Assembly (NCBI GenBank): GCA_041393395.1
Contig: JAWKKG010000007.1
Span: forward strand, 62,001-126,000
Length of the DNA: 64,000 nt
From: JAGQIB01 sp041393395
GTDB taxonomy: Bacteria > ARS69
Direction of reading: 5' to 3'
The translations under genes were made by a program, and so were the position numbers. Under the pieces are notes generated by a model. The model had not been told where the DNA came from. It saw only the letters and a program-made list of their open reading frames with translations, and did not search any database. Shown here piece by piece: positions 34,741 through 43,368 of this stretch. How positions within the stretch are numbered: the stretch's first letter is position 1; the number at the start of each line of letters is the position of its first letter.

Positions 34741-36750
34741 TTGACGGTTCGGCGCATCCTTCTGGTTCTTTCGCTGATCCTGGCCGTCGTCGGGTTCCAT
34801 CCCGGCGCCGGCCGGGCGCAGCCGTCCGCGTCGCCGGGACACTGGCGCGTGCCCGTCACCGTGTGGGGTGAGGGGAGCTACGCGTCCGGTGGCATCCCGT
34901 TCCCGCGCGGCGTGCTGCGTCCCGAGGATCCGGTCCGCACCACCGGAGGCGAGCTCGTCACGGCCGAGACGCTCGCGAAGTGGGGCGACGGCTCCGTGCG
35001 CTGGCTGTTCGTGGAGATGTACGGCGGAGGCGGCACGCGCTGGCTCGAACCCGGCGAGGGGCCGAAGGCGCCCGGCGTGAAGCCGCGCGCGATCCGCGGC
35101 GGCGACTTCCGGCTGATGGTGGACGGCGTGGCCGCGGATCTCGGCGCGGCCCGCTGGACGGTGGAGCGCGAGTCGGGGCTGTCCGTGCGCCAGCGCGCGG
35201 AGGGCGTGCACCCGAGCGGGCTCGCGTGGACGGCGCGGCTGACCTCCTTCCCGGGGAGCGCGCCCGCGCGGCTTCGCCTCACGCTCCGCAATCCCCGTCC
35301 CACCGGCACCACGCGCAACGGCAACCAGCCCACGAGCAACGTGCTCGGCTGCGAGGGCACGATCCCGTTCGCGCGGATCGCGCTCCTCACGGGCGAGGAC
35401 TCCGCGCGCGTGCGCTGGTCCAAGGAGAACGGCTGCGAGCCGATCGAAGGCGGCGTGTCGCTCGCGCCCGGCCCCATCGAGCTGCGTCCCGGCGAGCAGT
35501 TCGGCTGGGAGATCGTGCTCGGTCCCGGCCCGGAGGACCCGCCCGTACTCGAGGTGCCGGCGGAGTGGGCCTGCGGCACGCGGGCGCTCGGCGCGCTGGA
35601 ACCCGTGAACACCGCGATGTTCGGGGACTACGAGCGGAACAACGTCGCCGGCGCGATCGGGCTCCGCGACAACCGCAACCGCCCGCACTGGCGGAATCCG
35701 CGGGAGCACGGCGAGGACCAGCGCGACTGGGACGGCGGCGTGCTCGAGACGGATTTTCAGACGCACAACAACGAGTACGAGGCGATCCTCACGTACGCGA
35801 AGCAGCGGCTGCGCACCATGGGCAACAGCGCCACGTCGCACGACTGGTACTACCTCGGCGAGACGGGGGCGCGCCACTTCGCGAGCGTGGACATCTACCA
35901 CATTCACGAGGGGCCGCTGCAATGGATGCAGGGCGCCGCGTTCCAGCACGTGAAGCACGGTGGTTCGGGCCAGGAGTCGCGGCACCGCTCGGTGTTCTCG
36001 CCGAACATGGCGCACCAGACGGGGCGCGGCCTGCTCGCCTGGTACTACCTCACGGGCGATCCGCTGCTGCTCGATTCGTTCGGCGAGGTCGCGGAGAACA
36101 CCTACTGGCGCGTGATGAACGGCCCGAACATGCCCGGCATCTCGAACACGGACGGCGAGGAGCGCGCCCCCGCGAACGCGCTCGGTCTCATGACGGACTC
36201 GTGGCTGCACACCGGGAACGACAAGTACCTGGAGGCCGCGAAGCGCGTGGTACGGGAGTCGCACGCGAAGACGAAGGCGTACGTCACGCAGCCGAACGCG
36301 AACGACTGGAAGGCGAAGCCGTGGATGATCTCGATGCTCGTGGTCACGCTGGACGAGTTCATCGACGCGTGCGAGGAGCGCGGGGTGCCGCTCGAGGCGG
36401 AGGATGCGCGCGAGAGTGCGGGGCTGTTCAAGACGTTCCTCGTGAAGTGGGTCGTGCCCGACGGGCTGCTCACGCACCTGCCGTACATGGTCTCGAACGA
36501 CTCGGAGAAGTACATCGACGACTTCCGCGACTCGTGGAACGTCGTGGCCGCGGACGCGCTCGTGGACTACTACCCGACCACGGCGGCCGCGCTGTTCAAG
36601 AGCGGCTCGCACTGCATCTGGCACACGAAGCACCCGGTGGGCAAGTACGCCCGGGTGATCAACCACATCGTGATGTCGGGCTGGGGGCACCGCTACATGG
36701 AGGCGGTGACGGAGCGGCCGGACAAGTTTCTGAGCGGCGGGTCCGAGTAG
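34741..36750 (+). CDS. Secreted YetA/PcRGLX-like protein (RIFT barrel plus alpha/alpha toroid)
   Basis: Secreted 669-residue protein. TTG at 34741 has GGGAGGAAGA directly before it and is followed by a signal peptide (ILLVLSLILAVVGFHPGAGRA). The N-terminal part resembles the YetA/exo-rhamnogalacturonan-lyase RIFT barrel (VTVWGEGSYASGGIPFPRGV, WGDGSVRWLFVEMY). The second half is an alpha/alpha toroid (WYYLGETGARHFASVDIYHI, MAHQTGRGLLAWYYLTGDP, LMTDSWLHTGNDKYLEAAKR). It resembles the protein at 45544-48135 in layout and in several motifs, so the two are likely paralogues. A polysaccharide lyase or hydrolase role is likely, but the catalytic residues are not obvious and the substrate is unknown. 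Confidence 0.75.
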   Translation: MTVRRILLVLSLILAVVGFHPGAGRAQPSASPGHWRVPVTVWGEGSYASGGIPFPRGVLRPEDPVRTTGGELVTAETLAKWGDGSVRWLFVEMYGGGGTRWLEPGEGPKAPGVKPRAIRGGDFRLMVDGVAADLGAARWTVERESGLSVRQRAEGVHPSGLAWTARLTSFPGSAPARLRLTLRNPRPTGTTRNGNQPTSNVLGCEGTIPFARIALLTGEDSARVRWSKENGCEPIEGGVSLAPGPIELRPGEQFGWEIVLGPGPEDPPVLEVPAEWACGTRALGALEPVNTAMFGDYERNNVAGAIGLRDNRNRPHWRNPREHGEDQRDWDGGVLETDFQTHNNEYEAILTYAKQRLRTMGNSATSHDWYYLGETGARHFASVDIYHIHEGPLQWMQGAAFQHVKHGGSGQESRHRSVFSPNMAHQTGRGLLAWYYLTGDPLLLDSFGEVAENTYWRVMNGPNMPGISNTDGEERAPANALGLMTDSWLHTGNDKYLEAAKRVVRESHAKTKAYVTQPNANDWKAKPWMISMLVVTLDEFIDACEERGVPLEAEDARESAGLFKTFLVKWVVPDGLLTHLPYMVSNDSEKYIDDFRDSWNVVAADALVDYYPTTAAALFKSGSHCIWHTKHPVGKYARVINHIVMSGWGHRYMEAVTERPDKFLSGGSE

Positions 36751-36766
36751 CGGCGCTGCTGTTCTC

Positions 36767-36796
36767 TTGAAATCGGCGGAGTGGGCCGGCTAGGCT
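36767..36796 (+). promoter_or_regulatory. Promoter of the beta-helix operon
   Basis: TTGAAA (36767-36772), 18 bases, TAGGCT (36791-36796). It leaves a leader of about 115 bases that contains the short inverted repeat GCGTGC/GCACGC. No known riboswitch is recognised. Confidence 0.6.
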
Positions 36797-36918
36797 CTTT
36801 CTGTCGGGTTGTGTCCGAGGGTGCGTGCTCGCCTTGCGTGGCACGCCTACCCGGTGCGCTGGATCGCTCCCGGCGACCCCGCGGCAATCTGGCCGACGCG
36901 AAAGGGGACGGTCCTGCC

Positions 36919-38253
36919 ATGAGAGGCCACGCAACGCGCGTAGTGTTCCTGGCCTCGATGCTCCACCTTGTCCTCGCGTTTGGCGTCTCGGGGGCCGCCA
37001 CCCACCGCGTGCCGTCCGAGTACCCGACGATCCAGTCGGGTCTGGACGCGAGCGTGGCGGGTGACACGGTCCTCGTGGCGCCGGGTCGGTACACCGATGC
37101 GGAGGTCCGGATTGGCGGGACGTACCCCGCCTGGTCCTGCGCCTTCCTCGTGGGCGGCGTCACTTTGCTCTCGGAGGCGGGCCCCGAGTCGACGTGGATC
37201 GACATGGACGGTGTCGACGGCCCCCAGTCGAATGTCATCTGGGCGTGGCAGCTCCCCGGCGAAACCCGCATCGAAGGCTTCACGATCACCGGAACCGCGG
37301 GGATCGACGGGAAGGGGATCTACGACATCCTGTCCGATCATCTCGTGGTGGAACGTTGCGTCTTTCGGGACCTCGAAGAGAACGCGTTCGGGGCGGGAAT
37401 CGCTGCTGACGGGAACATCTCGGTCATCGACTGCCTCTTCGTCGACTGCACGGCCGGATCTGCGGGGGCCGGAATCCGTCAAGTCAGCGGTCACATCGAC
37501 TTGATTCGCTGCACGTTTCGGAACTGTGGGAACATCGCTGTCTACCTCGCGGACGAGCCCGACCCGTACCCGAGCTCGAGCCTGATCGAGGACTGCCTGT
37601 TCGAGGACTGTCATTCCGGGTCGTTCGCGGGCGCACTGCACATCTACAATCATGCGAACGGTGGAGTGGTCCAGAACTGTGTGTTCCGCAACAACTCCGC
37701 CGCCGGGGAAGGTGGAGCCATTGTGTGGGGGAACTTCGGAGACAAGCTCATCGAGAACAACATCTTCGTGAACAACACCTGCGTCGGTGGTAGCGCGCAG
37801 GGAGGAGCGATCTACGTCTCCGGCAACGGCCCCTGCACGATCCGCGGCAATACCTTCTATGGGAACTCGCAAGTCCTGTCGCACCCACAAGGCGGCGGCG
37901 CCGCCGTCCGCCTTCTGGCGCCCGCCGTCTTCGAGAACAACATCGTCGCGGCATCCTCCGGCAACTTCGCGATCTCGACTTCGACCACCTGGTCTCCCTC
38001 GTGCAACGTGTACTGGGAGAACGAGGTCGGAATCGGAGTCCCTCTGGACGGCACCGATCGCGAAGTCGACCCGCTGTTCTGTGACATCACGCTCGAGGAC
38101 TTCACGCTCCAGTCGAACTCTCCCTGCCTTCCCGACTCCTCCGGTGGCTGTGGCCAGATCGGAGCGTTGGGGGTGGGCTGTGACCCGATCTCGGTCGACG
38201 CCGAGACCTGGGCCCGGATCAAGAACCGATTCCGCGAAGGAGTGACCCGATGA
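36919..38253 (+). CDS. Secreted right-handed beta-helix protein with W-x-x-I-K-x-x-F-R tail
   Basis: Secreted 444-residue protein with a pectate-lyase-like parallel beta-helix. ATG at 36919, preceded by AAAGGGGA, then a signal peptide (VVFLASMLHLVLAFGVSGAA). The mature start PSEYPTIQSGLDASVAGDTVLVAPGRY is the usual entry of such surface beta-helices. Helix rungs repeat as HLVVERCVF, ISVIDCLF, IDLIRCTF, SLIEDCLF, VVQNCVF, LIENNIF and CTIRGNTF, about 22-30 residues apart, with ladders of Asn and Cys. No lyase catalytic set is visible. It ends SVDAETWARIKNRFR plus five residues, the tail shared with the proteins at 21638 and 38830. First gene of a three-gene operon; its stop overlaps the next ATG. 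Confidence 0.82.
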   Translation: MRGHATRVVFLASMLHLVLAFGVSGAATHRVPSEYPTIQSGLDASVAGDTVLVAPGRYTDAEVRIGGTYPAWSCAFLVGGVTLLSEAGPESTWIDMDGVDGPQSNVIWAWQLPGETRIEGFTITGTAGIDGKGIYDILSDHLVVERCVFRDLEENAFGAGIAADGNISVIDCLFVDCTAGSAGAGIRQVSGHIDLIRCTFRNCGNIAVYLADEPDPYPSSSLIEDCLFEDCHSGSFAGALHIYNHANGGVVQNCVFRNNSAAGEGGAIVWGNFGDKLIENNIFVNNTCVGGSAQGGAIYVSGNGPCTIRGNTFYGNSQVLSHPQGGGAAVRLLAPAVFENNIVAASSGNFAISTSTTWSPSCNVYWENEVGIGVPLDGTDREVDPLFCDITLEDFTLQSNSPCLPDSSGGCGQIGALGVGCDPISVDAETWARIKNRFREGVTR

Positions 38254-38828
38254 AAGCGACGCCATGGGCCGTTCCGGCCGCGCTCGTTCTCATGCTCACG
38301 CTGCCGGCCGCTGCCCGCGACCACCGGGGCGACGTGTCCGACGTCACCGCGATCGTCCACGAGTCCGGTGCCGGGCGAGTGCTCTTCCACGCCGACCTGA
38401 ATCTGCCGGAGGTGCCGGTGGGGCTGGCCGTACGGCGCGCGACGCTCCAGATCCCTGTCGCGAACCTCGAACTCTCGCGGGCGTTGACGGTCCGGGTTCA
38501 CCCCGTCAGCACGGCCTGGTCGCCCGGGTCCGTATCCTGGGACGAAGGCTGGCAGCGTCCGGGCGGCGACTTCGACGACCGCCTCCACGCCCGCGCGGAA
38601 CTCGGCCGCGGACACATTGGAGAGTTGAGCTTCGATGTGACCATGCTGGTCAAGGAGATCGTGGCGGGGAACCTCGAGAATCGTGGGTTCCTTCTCACGG
38701 TCGACCCACGCGAGGGGCTTGGTCTACCACCCGAGGATCTTCCCGGGTTCGTCGCGGTCGGCGCGGCGCATGTCGATGTCCAGTATCGCGAGACGCCGGT
38801 CCGACCGGCCCGCTTCGGGGGGGAGTGA
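38250..38828 (+). CDS. Secreted DNRLRE-domain-like protein
   Basis: Secreted protein of 192 residues, ATG overlapping the beta-helix stop. After a signal peptide ending PAAARD comes one beta-sandwich with the pattern of DNRLRE/disaggregatase-related domains: VRRATLQIPVANLELSRALTVRVHPV, then STAWSPGSVSWDEGW and ELSFDVTMLVKEIVAGNLENRGFLL. In other proteins this domain occurs in cell-surface and wall-anchored proteins and is thought to bind or strengthen fibres. It stands alone here and lacks both C-terminal tail types of the window. Probably works with its operon partners at the cell surface. Confidence 0.7.
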   Translation: MKATPWAVPAALVLMLTLPAAARDHRGDVSDVTAIVHESGAGRVLFHADLNLPEVPVGLAVRRATLQIPVANLELSRALTVRVHPVSTAWSPGSVSWDEGWQRPGGDFDDRLHARAELGRGHIGELSFDVTMLVKEIVAGNLENRGFLLTVDPREGLGLPPEDLPGFVAVGAAHVDVQYRETPVRPARFGGE

Positions 38829-38829
38829 G

Positions 38830-39387
38830 ATGCTCGGACTCCTGTCTTTGCTCCCGCTTGCAGCCGCCGTTGCGGCCGTCGAACCCGCAGCACGGTCAGG
38901 CTCTCCCGTCGACGAATTGGGGATCTCTATCTGGAGCGAGCCGTGGGTGAACTGGGACAGCGATCCATCCGAGTACCGAACCCTCAAGCTCTATGCACGC
39001 TGCTCGGGCGACCTCTACTCACGACTCGAGTTCACGTTCACCTATCCTCGCGGCGCTCTGGAGGTCGTCGAAGTCACCCCGATCTACCCGACACTCACGA
39101 TCTCCGGGACTCTGCCGGACGTCGTGTTCGACTTCGGCTCCCCGATGGAGCCTAATCCGTATCCTGGTGTGGAGCTGGCAGAGATCACCGTCCACAACCT
39201 CGATCCGGACGTGCCCGCGACCATCTGCATAGAGAATCGCGTCGCGATCCCACCCTTCGGGGACCCCCGGACATTTCTGGTGGAGGGCTGGAACCACCTC
39301 GATCCGGCGGAGATCTGCTACGAAAGGTGCATCATCTACCCTGTTGAGCGGGAATCGTGGGCGCGCGTCCGGTCCCGGTATCGGTAG
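38830..39387 (+). CDS. Secreted protein of unknown function with W-x-x-V-R-x-x-Y-R tail
   Basis: Secreted 185-residue protein, not recognised. ATG at 38830, one base after the preceding stop, with GGGGGGGAG upstream. Signal peptide to about residue 17, then a beta-rich domain with cohesin-like rhythm (RTLKLYARCSGDLYSRLEFTF, TYPRGALEVVEVTP, VELAEITVHNLD). Four cysteines (ARCSG, TICIEN, EICYERC) may form two disulfides. It ends PVERESWARVRSRYR, matching the tails of the proteins at 21638 and 36919. Third gene of the beta-helix operon, ended by a strong hairpin 14 bases downstream. Confidence 0.72.
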   Translation: MLGLLSLLPLAAAVAAVEPAARSGSPVDELGISIWSEPWVNWDSDPSEYRTLKLYARCSGDLYSRLEFTFTYPRGALEVVEVTPIYPTLTISGTLPDVVFDFGSPMEPNPYPGVELAEITVHNLDPDVPATICIENRVAIPPFGDPRTFLVEGWNHLDPAEICYERCIIYPVERESWARVRSRYR

Positions 39388-39400
39388 GGAGGATCGAGAG

Positions 39401-39431
39401 GGCCGGGGCGAGATCCCGTCTCGCCCCGGCC
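39401..39431. terminator. Strong bidirectional terminator hairpin
   Basis: GGCCGGGGCGAGA (39401-39413), loop TCCCG, TCTCGCCCCGGCC (39419-39431): a perfect 13-base-pair stem between converging genes. No U tract follows on either strand. Confidence 0.8.
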
Positions 39432-39438
39432 ACGCGAC

Positions 39439-41208
39439 CTAGCGCAGGACCGTCACCCGCCGCGCGACGTTTCCCTCCGCCGTCTCGACCCGCATCCAGT
39501 AGACGCCGGCCGGCACCGCGCGCCCGGCCGCGTTGCGGCCGTCCCAGGTCACGGCCCCCGCACCCGCCTCGCGCGCTCCGTCCTCGAGCGTGCGGACGTT
39601 GCGGCCGGCGAGATCCAGGACGCGCACGGTCACGTGCGACGCGCGCGGCAACGTCCAGTCGAGCCGCGTGGCGCCGCGCGTGGGGTTCGGGGAGGGTGCA
39701 CCGAGCGTGAGCGTGCTCGCGAGCTCGCCGAGCGCCGGGGCGTCCGTGGAGGCTGCCTCATCGGTGACCACGAGCGAGTACGGCACGAGTCCGCCCGAGC
39801 GCTTGCTGTTCGTCACGATCACGCCCACGTAGGTCAGGTTCGTCCACGCGAACGGCACCGTGTACGCGAACGTGTTGCCGGCCCCGAGCGCCGGCTGGGC
39901 GATCGTGATCGCGCCCGTGCCGTCCTTCATGAGGACCGACACCGTGAACTTGTCGAGCGCGTCGTCGCCGTCGAACGTCACCACGGGGGAGCCCACAGGG
40001 GACGTCGGCGGGTTGAACCAGTACGGGTCGCCGGCCAGCTGGTTGATCGTGGTGGAACGCGTGTACGGATACGCGGATACGGTGGCGCGGACGTTCATCC
40101 GCTTGAGGCTCGGGGCGTCCGGGAAACCGAGGCCGGCCTCGGCACGAGATCCCGTGAACCACGCCCACTCGAGGAAGCGCGGATACGACTCCTCCCAGCT
40201 CGTACCGAACACGCTCTGGGCCTCCTGGTACGCGCGCTGCATCGTCCAGCTCGGATGCGCCGCGAGCTGGTCGTAGACCTCGACCATGATCGCGTTGCCG
40301 TGGGCGTTCGAGAGGTAGTGCTCCCACAGGCAGTCCTCGTAGGAGCCCGATCCGCCGTTGTCGAGCGGCGTCCACGGCTGACCGAGCACGTTCGGTCCGT
40401 TGTTGTTCACGTAGTTCCAGTAGTCGTTCGTGTTCGGATAGACGATGTCCTCCATCCACGTCGCGTCGAGCTCGACCCAGCCGCCCTCGCTCCAGAAGTT
40501 GTTCGTGTACTGCGAGGCGTGCTTGAACTCGTGCGCGCAGGTCACCTTGGCCGCGCCGAGCTGGTTGCCGTCCGGGTCCGTGTTCGACGGGAAGCCGATG
40601 AAGTTGCGGTGCAGCACGATCTCGGTGGTGGGACCGACCGGAGACGTGTACCCGTAGAAGCCCATGTTCTCGAAGCCGACCGCGTAGCTGCCGCCCGACA
40701 CGAATGGCGCGGTGAAGCCGAGCCCGTCGATCTCCGTCGCCCACGACGTGTCCATGTACTCGGCGCAGCGCTCCACGAAGTCCGGCACGCCGTTCGCGGG
40801 ATTGACGTCCGTGGTGGGGACCGCGTGCGTGCCGGTGGTGCTGTACGTGAGCGTGAAGTGCCCGCTCGGCGAGACGTACACCGCCCGCCCGAGATCCGAG
40901 GGACGCGTGAGGTAGCCGTCGATCTCGGCGCGCGTCGACGCGCTCAGGCGATCGCGCTCCGCGACGTACTCGCGGACCAGCGGCGTGCCGCACCGGAGCA
41001 GCGTTCGCTCCGCGGGAACGTAGCGCTCGGCCGAGCGCTCGGGCGCGAAGCCGTACCGGAACGACTCCAGCAGCCAGGTCTCGTGATCGATCCGACCCGC
41101 GGCGAGATCGTCCGCGAGGGTCGCGACGACGGCGACGCCGTTCGCCGGCCTCGCGTCGGCGCCGGTCGGGAGGAGCAGGAGCGGGGCGAGCAGCAGGACA
41201 CGACGCAT
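39439..41208 (-). CDS. Secreted HExxH zinc metalloprotease with T9SS-like C-terminal domain
   Basis: Secreted 589-residue protein resembling the MXAN_6640-type putative metalloproteases. ATG at 41208 with GGAGG before it and a signal peptide (RRVLLLAPLLLLPTGADA). Seen: a pro-region with HETWLLESFRYGFAPERS, the zinc motif HEFKH (residues 226-230) in VTCAHEFKHASQY, and SEGGWVELDATWMED shortly after, which may give the third ligand. A beta domain follows (PVVTFDGDDALDKFTVSVL), then from about residue 505 a T9SS/FlgD-like domain (PSPNPTRGATRLDW, RVLDLAGRNVRTLED, AGVYWMRVET). It likely digests proteins outside the cell or matures other surface proteins. Confidence 0.84.
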   Translation of the reverse strand: MRRVLLLAPLLLLPTGADARPANGVAVVATLADDLAAGRIDHETWLLESFRYGFAPERSAERYVPAERTLLRCGTPLVREYVAERDRLSASTRAEIDGYLTRPSDLGRAVYVSPSGHFTLTYSTTGTHAVPTTDVNPANGVPDFVERCAEYMDTSWATEIDGLGFTAPFVSGGSYAVGFENMGFYGYTSPVGPTTEIVLHRNFIGFPSNTDPDGNQLGAAKVTCAHEFKHASQYTNNFWSEGGWVELDATWMEDIVYPNTNDYWNYVNNNGPNVLGQPWTPLDNGGSGSYEDCLWEHYLSNAHGNAIMVEVYDQLAAHPSWTMQRAYQEAQSVFGTSWEESYPRFLEWAWFTGSRAEAGLGFPDAPSLKRMNVRATVSAYPYTRSTTINQLAGDPYWFNPPTSPVGSPVVTFDGDDALDKFTVSVLMKDGTGAITIAQPALGAGNTFAYTVPFAWTNLTYVGVIVTNSKRSGGLVPYSLVVTDEAASTDAPALGELASTLTLGAPSPNPTRGATRLDWTLPRASHVTVRVLDLAGRNVRTLEDGAREAGAGAVTWDGRNAAGRAVPAGVYWMRVETAEGNVARRVTVLR

Positions 41209-41361
41209 CGGGGCCTCCGGCGCGGGCAGCGCGCGAGGGGGGATCGGAATCGGACCGGGGGAGGGCGCCACAGGGAGGTGCCGTCGGAGAGGATCCGCCG
41301 GCGCCGGGCCGCACCCGGGGGCGGCGATCCCGCTTCCGGGCCGCCGCCGACAGACGGGAGG

Positions 41362-41370
41362 AGTATATCA
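41362..41370 (-). promoter_or_regulatory. Extended -10 of the metalloprotease gene
   Basis: Minus strand TG-A-TATACT (41370-41362), close to the sigma70 optimum, about 155 bases before the ATG. The -35 is weak. Confidence 0.5.
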
Positions 41371-41372
41371 CG

Positions 41373-41405
41373 TCGGCCCGGGGGTTCCACTCGGCCCGGG
41401 GTTCC
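41373..41405. repeat. Tandem near-identical 15-16-base repeats in a divergent promoter region
   Basis: TCGGCCCGGGGGTTCC (41373-41388) and TCGGCCCGGGGTTCC (41391-41405) lie head to tail 18 bases apart, between the -10 elements of two divergent genes. They may be paired binding sites for one regulator. Confidence 0.6.
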
Positions 41406-41424
41406 GGGCCCGCAGGGCCGGTGC

Positions 41425-41430
41425 TAGACT
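41425..41430 (+). promoter_or_regulatory. -10 element of the M3 peptidase operon
   Basis: TAGACT with TGC before it (extended -10). The -35 region (TTCCGG at 41402-41407) is weak and overlaps the second tandem repeat. Confidence 0.45.
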
Positions 41431-41502
41431 CGCCCGCCCGAACCGCCCGCGCGGCTCCTTCCCGGGCCGCGCCCTTCCATCCAATGACCCCGGAGCGACC
41501 TC

Positions 41503-43368
41503 ATGTCCGACCTCGCGCGCTTCCTCGACGACCTGAGCGAGAGCTACCTCGCCCGTCACCGGGCGAAAGAGACCGCGTTCTGGGAGACGCGCATGGGGAT
41601 CGCGGATCGGGATCACGACCTGATGGAAGCGGACCTCGAGCTGAAGGAGTTCCTGGGCAGCTCGGAGAACCTGCAGGCGGTCCGCGGCTGGAAGGAGAAG
41701 GGAGTCGCGGATCGGTCCCAGAACGTGGTGCTCGACGGCTGGATCCTCATGTTCGCGCGCAACCAGGTGGAAGACGAGGAGGCCCGCGGTCTCCAGCGCG
41801 AGATCATGGACAAGGAGACGGAGCTTCAGCGCGGCCGCGGCCGGATGGACCTCGGCTGGCGCGACGCGCAGGGGACCTGGCAGCCCGCGAGCTCGATCGT
41901 CCTCGGGAACCAGGTGCGCACGTCGCCGGACGAGGACGTGCGGCGCGCGAGCTTCGAGGGGCTGCGCTCGATCGAGACGTTCGCGCTCGCGAACGGATGG
42001 CCGGAGATCGTGCGCCTGCGCAACCGGTTCGCGCGACGTCTCGGCTACGAGGACTACTACGATTACAAGGTCCAGTGGGCGGAGGGCTTCGACAAGCGCC
42101 GGCTGTTCGGCTACCTGGACGAGCTCGAGGAACGCACGCGCCCCCGCGCGGTCGAGGAGCTCCGGGCCCTGCGGGCGCAGCACGGGGAGAAGGCGCTCGA
42201 GCCCTGGAACTTCCAGTACCACACGCAGGGCGGCGAGCTGCAGGAGGAGCGCGATCCGTACTTCCGGTTCGAGGACGCGCTCGAGCGCTGGGCGCGGAGC
42301 TTCGCGGGACTCGGCATCCGCTTCCGGAACGCCCGCCTCACGCTCGATCTGCTCGATCGCAAGGGCAAGTACGAGAACGGCTTCATGCACGGCCCCGGTC
42401 CCGCGTTCGTGCGACGCGGCGAGTGGCTCCCGGCCGAGATCAACTTCACCGCGAACGCGCTGCCGCAGGCCTCGGGCGCCGGCCTCCGGGCCGCGCAGAC
42501 GCTGTTCCACGAAGGCGGCCACGCGGCGCACTTCTCGAACGTGGTGATGGAGGCGCCGTGCTTCTCGCAGGAGTTCGCGCCCACGTCCGTGGCGCTCGCG
42601 GAGACGCAGTCCATGTTCTGCGACGAGATGCTCGGCGACGCGGACTGGCGCGCGCGCTACGCGCTCGACGGCTCCGGCCGTTCCATGCCGTTCGACGTGA
42701 TCGAGCGCGAGATCCGTTCCACGCAGCCCTTCGAGGCGCAGGCGATCCGTCAGATGCTGATCATCTGCTACGCGGAGCGCGCGGTGTACGAGACGCCGGA
42801 CGCGGATCTCACGCCGGAACGGATCCTGCGCATCCTGCGCGAGACGGAGGCGCGCATCGCGGGCCTGCCCGGCGGGTCGCCGCGCCCCGTGCTGTCCGTG
42901 CCGCACCTGCTGTCGTGGGAGGCGTCCGCGTACTACCACGGCTACGTCCTCGCGCGGATGGCGGTCCACCAGACGCGCGCGCACTTCCGTCGCAAGTACG
43001 GGCACCTGCTCGACAACCCCGCGATCGGCCGCGATCTCTCCGAGATCTACTGGCGGCCCGGCAACAGTCGCGGCTTCCTGGATCTCGTGGCGGAGATGAC
43101 CGGCGAACCGTTCTCGGCCGACGCGCTGGTGGAGGAGGTGAGCCGCCCCACGGACCACGCGGTGAAGCAGGCGCGGCAGGACTACGAACTCTCCGACTCG
43201 CGGCCGGCCGCCGTGGCGGAGCCGGACCTGGAGTGCCGCCTGCGGATCGTCCACGGCCGCGAGGTCGTGGTGGAGGAGGGGGAGACCCCGCTGCGCGCCG
43301 CCGCTCGCTTCCGCGACTGGATCCGTCAGCGCGGCCCGGAGGCCCCGGTGGAAGCGCCCGTGTCGTGA
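41503..43368 (+). CDS. M3-family oligopeptidase
   Basis: Cytoplasmic zinc oligopeptidase of the M3 family (PepF/thimet oligopeptidase group), 621 residues, without a signal peptide. Seen: HEGGHAAHF (H336 and H340 as zinc ligands) after AAQTLFHE, followed by FSQEFAPTSVALAETQSMF that supplies the third Glu ligand, and YYHGYVLARMA near the C-terminus, which carries substrate-binding His/Tyr residues. It would cut short peptides. Start ATG in CGACCTCATG with weak ribosome site GGAGCGACC. The C-terminal 50 residues after the barrel (RIVHGREVVVEEGETP) look like an extra appendix. First gene of a three-gene operon with two transporters. Confidence 0.9.
   Translation: MSDLARFLDDLSESYLARHRAKETAFWETRMGIADRDHDLMEADLELKEFLGSSENLQAVRGWKEKGVADRSQNVVLDGWILMFARNQVEDEEARGLQREIMDKETELQRGRGRMDLGWRDAQGTWQPASSIVLGNQVRTSPDEDVRRASFEGLRSIETFALANGWPEIVRLRNRFARRLGYEDYYDYKVQWAEGFDKRRLFGYLDELEERTRPRAVEELRALRAQHGEKALEPWNFQYHTQGGELQEERDPYFRFEDALERWARSFAGLGIRFRNARLTLDLLDRKGKYENGFMHGPGPAFVRRGEWLPAEINFTANALPQASGAGLRAAQTLFHEGGHAAHFSNVVMEAPCFSQEFAPTSVALAETQSMFCDEMLGDADWRARYALDGSGRSMPFDVIEREIRSTQPFEAQAIRQMLIICYAERAVYETPDADLTPERILRILRETEARIAGLPGGSPRPVLSVPHLLSWEASAYYHGYVLARMAVHQTRAHFRRKYGHLLDNPAIGRDLSEIYWRPGNSRGFLDLVAEMTGEPFSADALVEEVSRPTDHAVKQARQDYELSDSRPAAVAEPDLECRLRIVHGREVVVEEGETPLRAAARFRDWIRQRGPEAPVEAPVS

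Noticed and set aside
36797..36918. A c-di-GMP or other riboswitch in the leader of the beta-helix operon
   Set aside because: Only a short inverted repeat is present and none of the conserved riboswitch core sequences can be seen.
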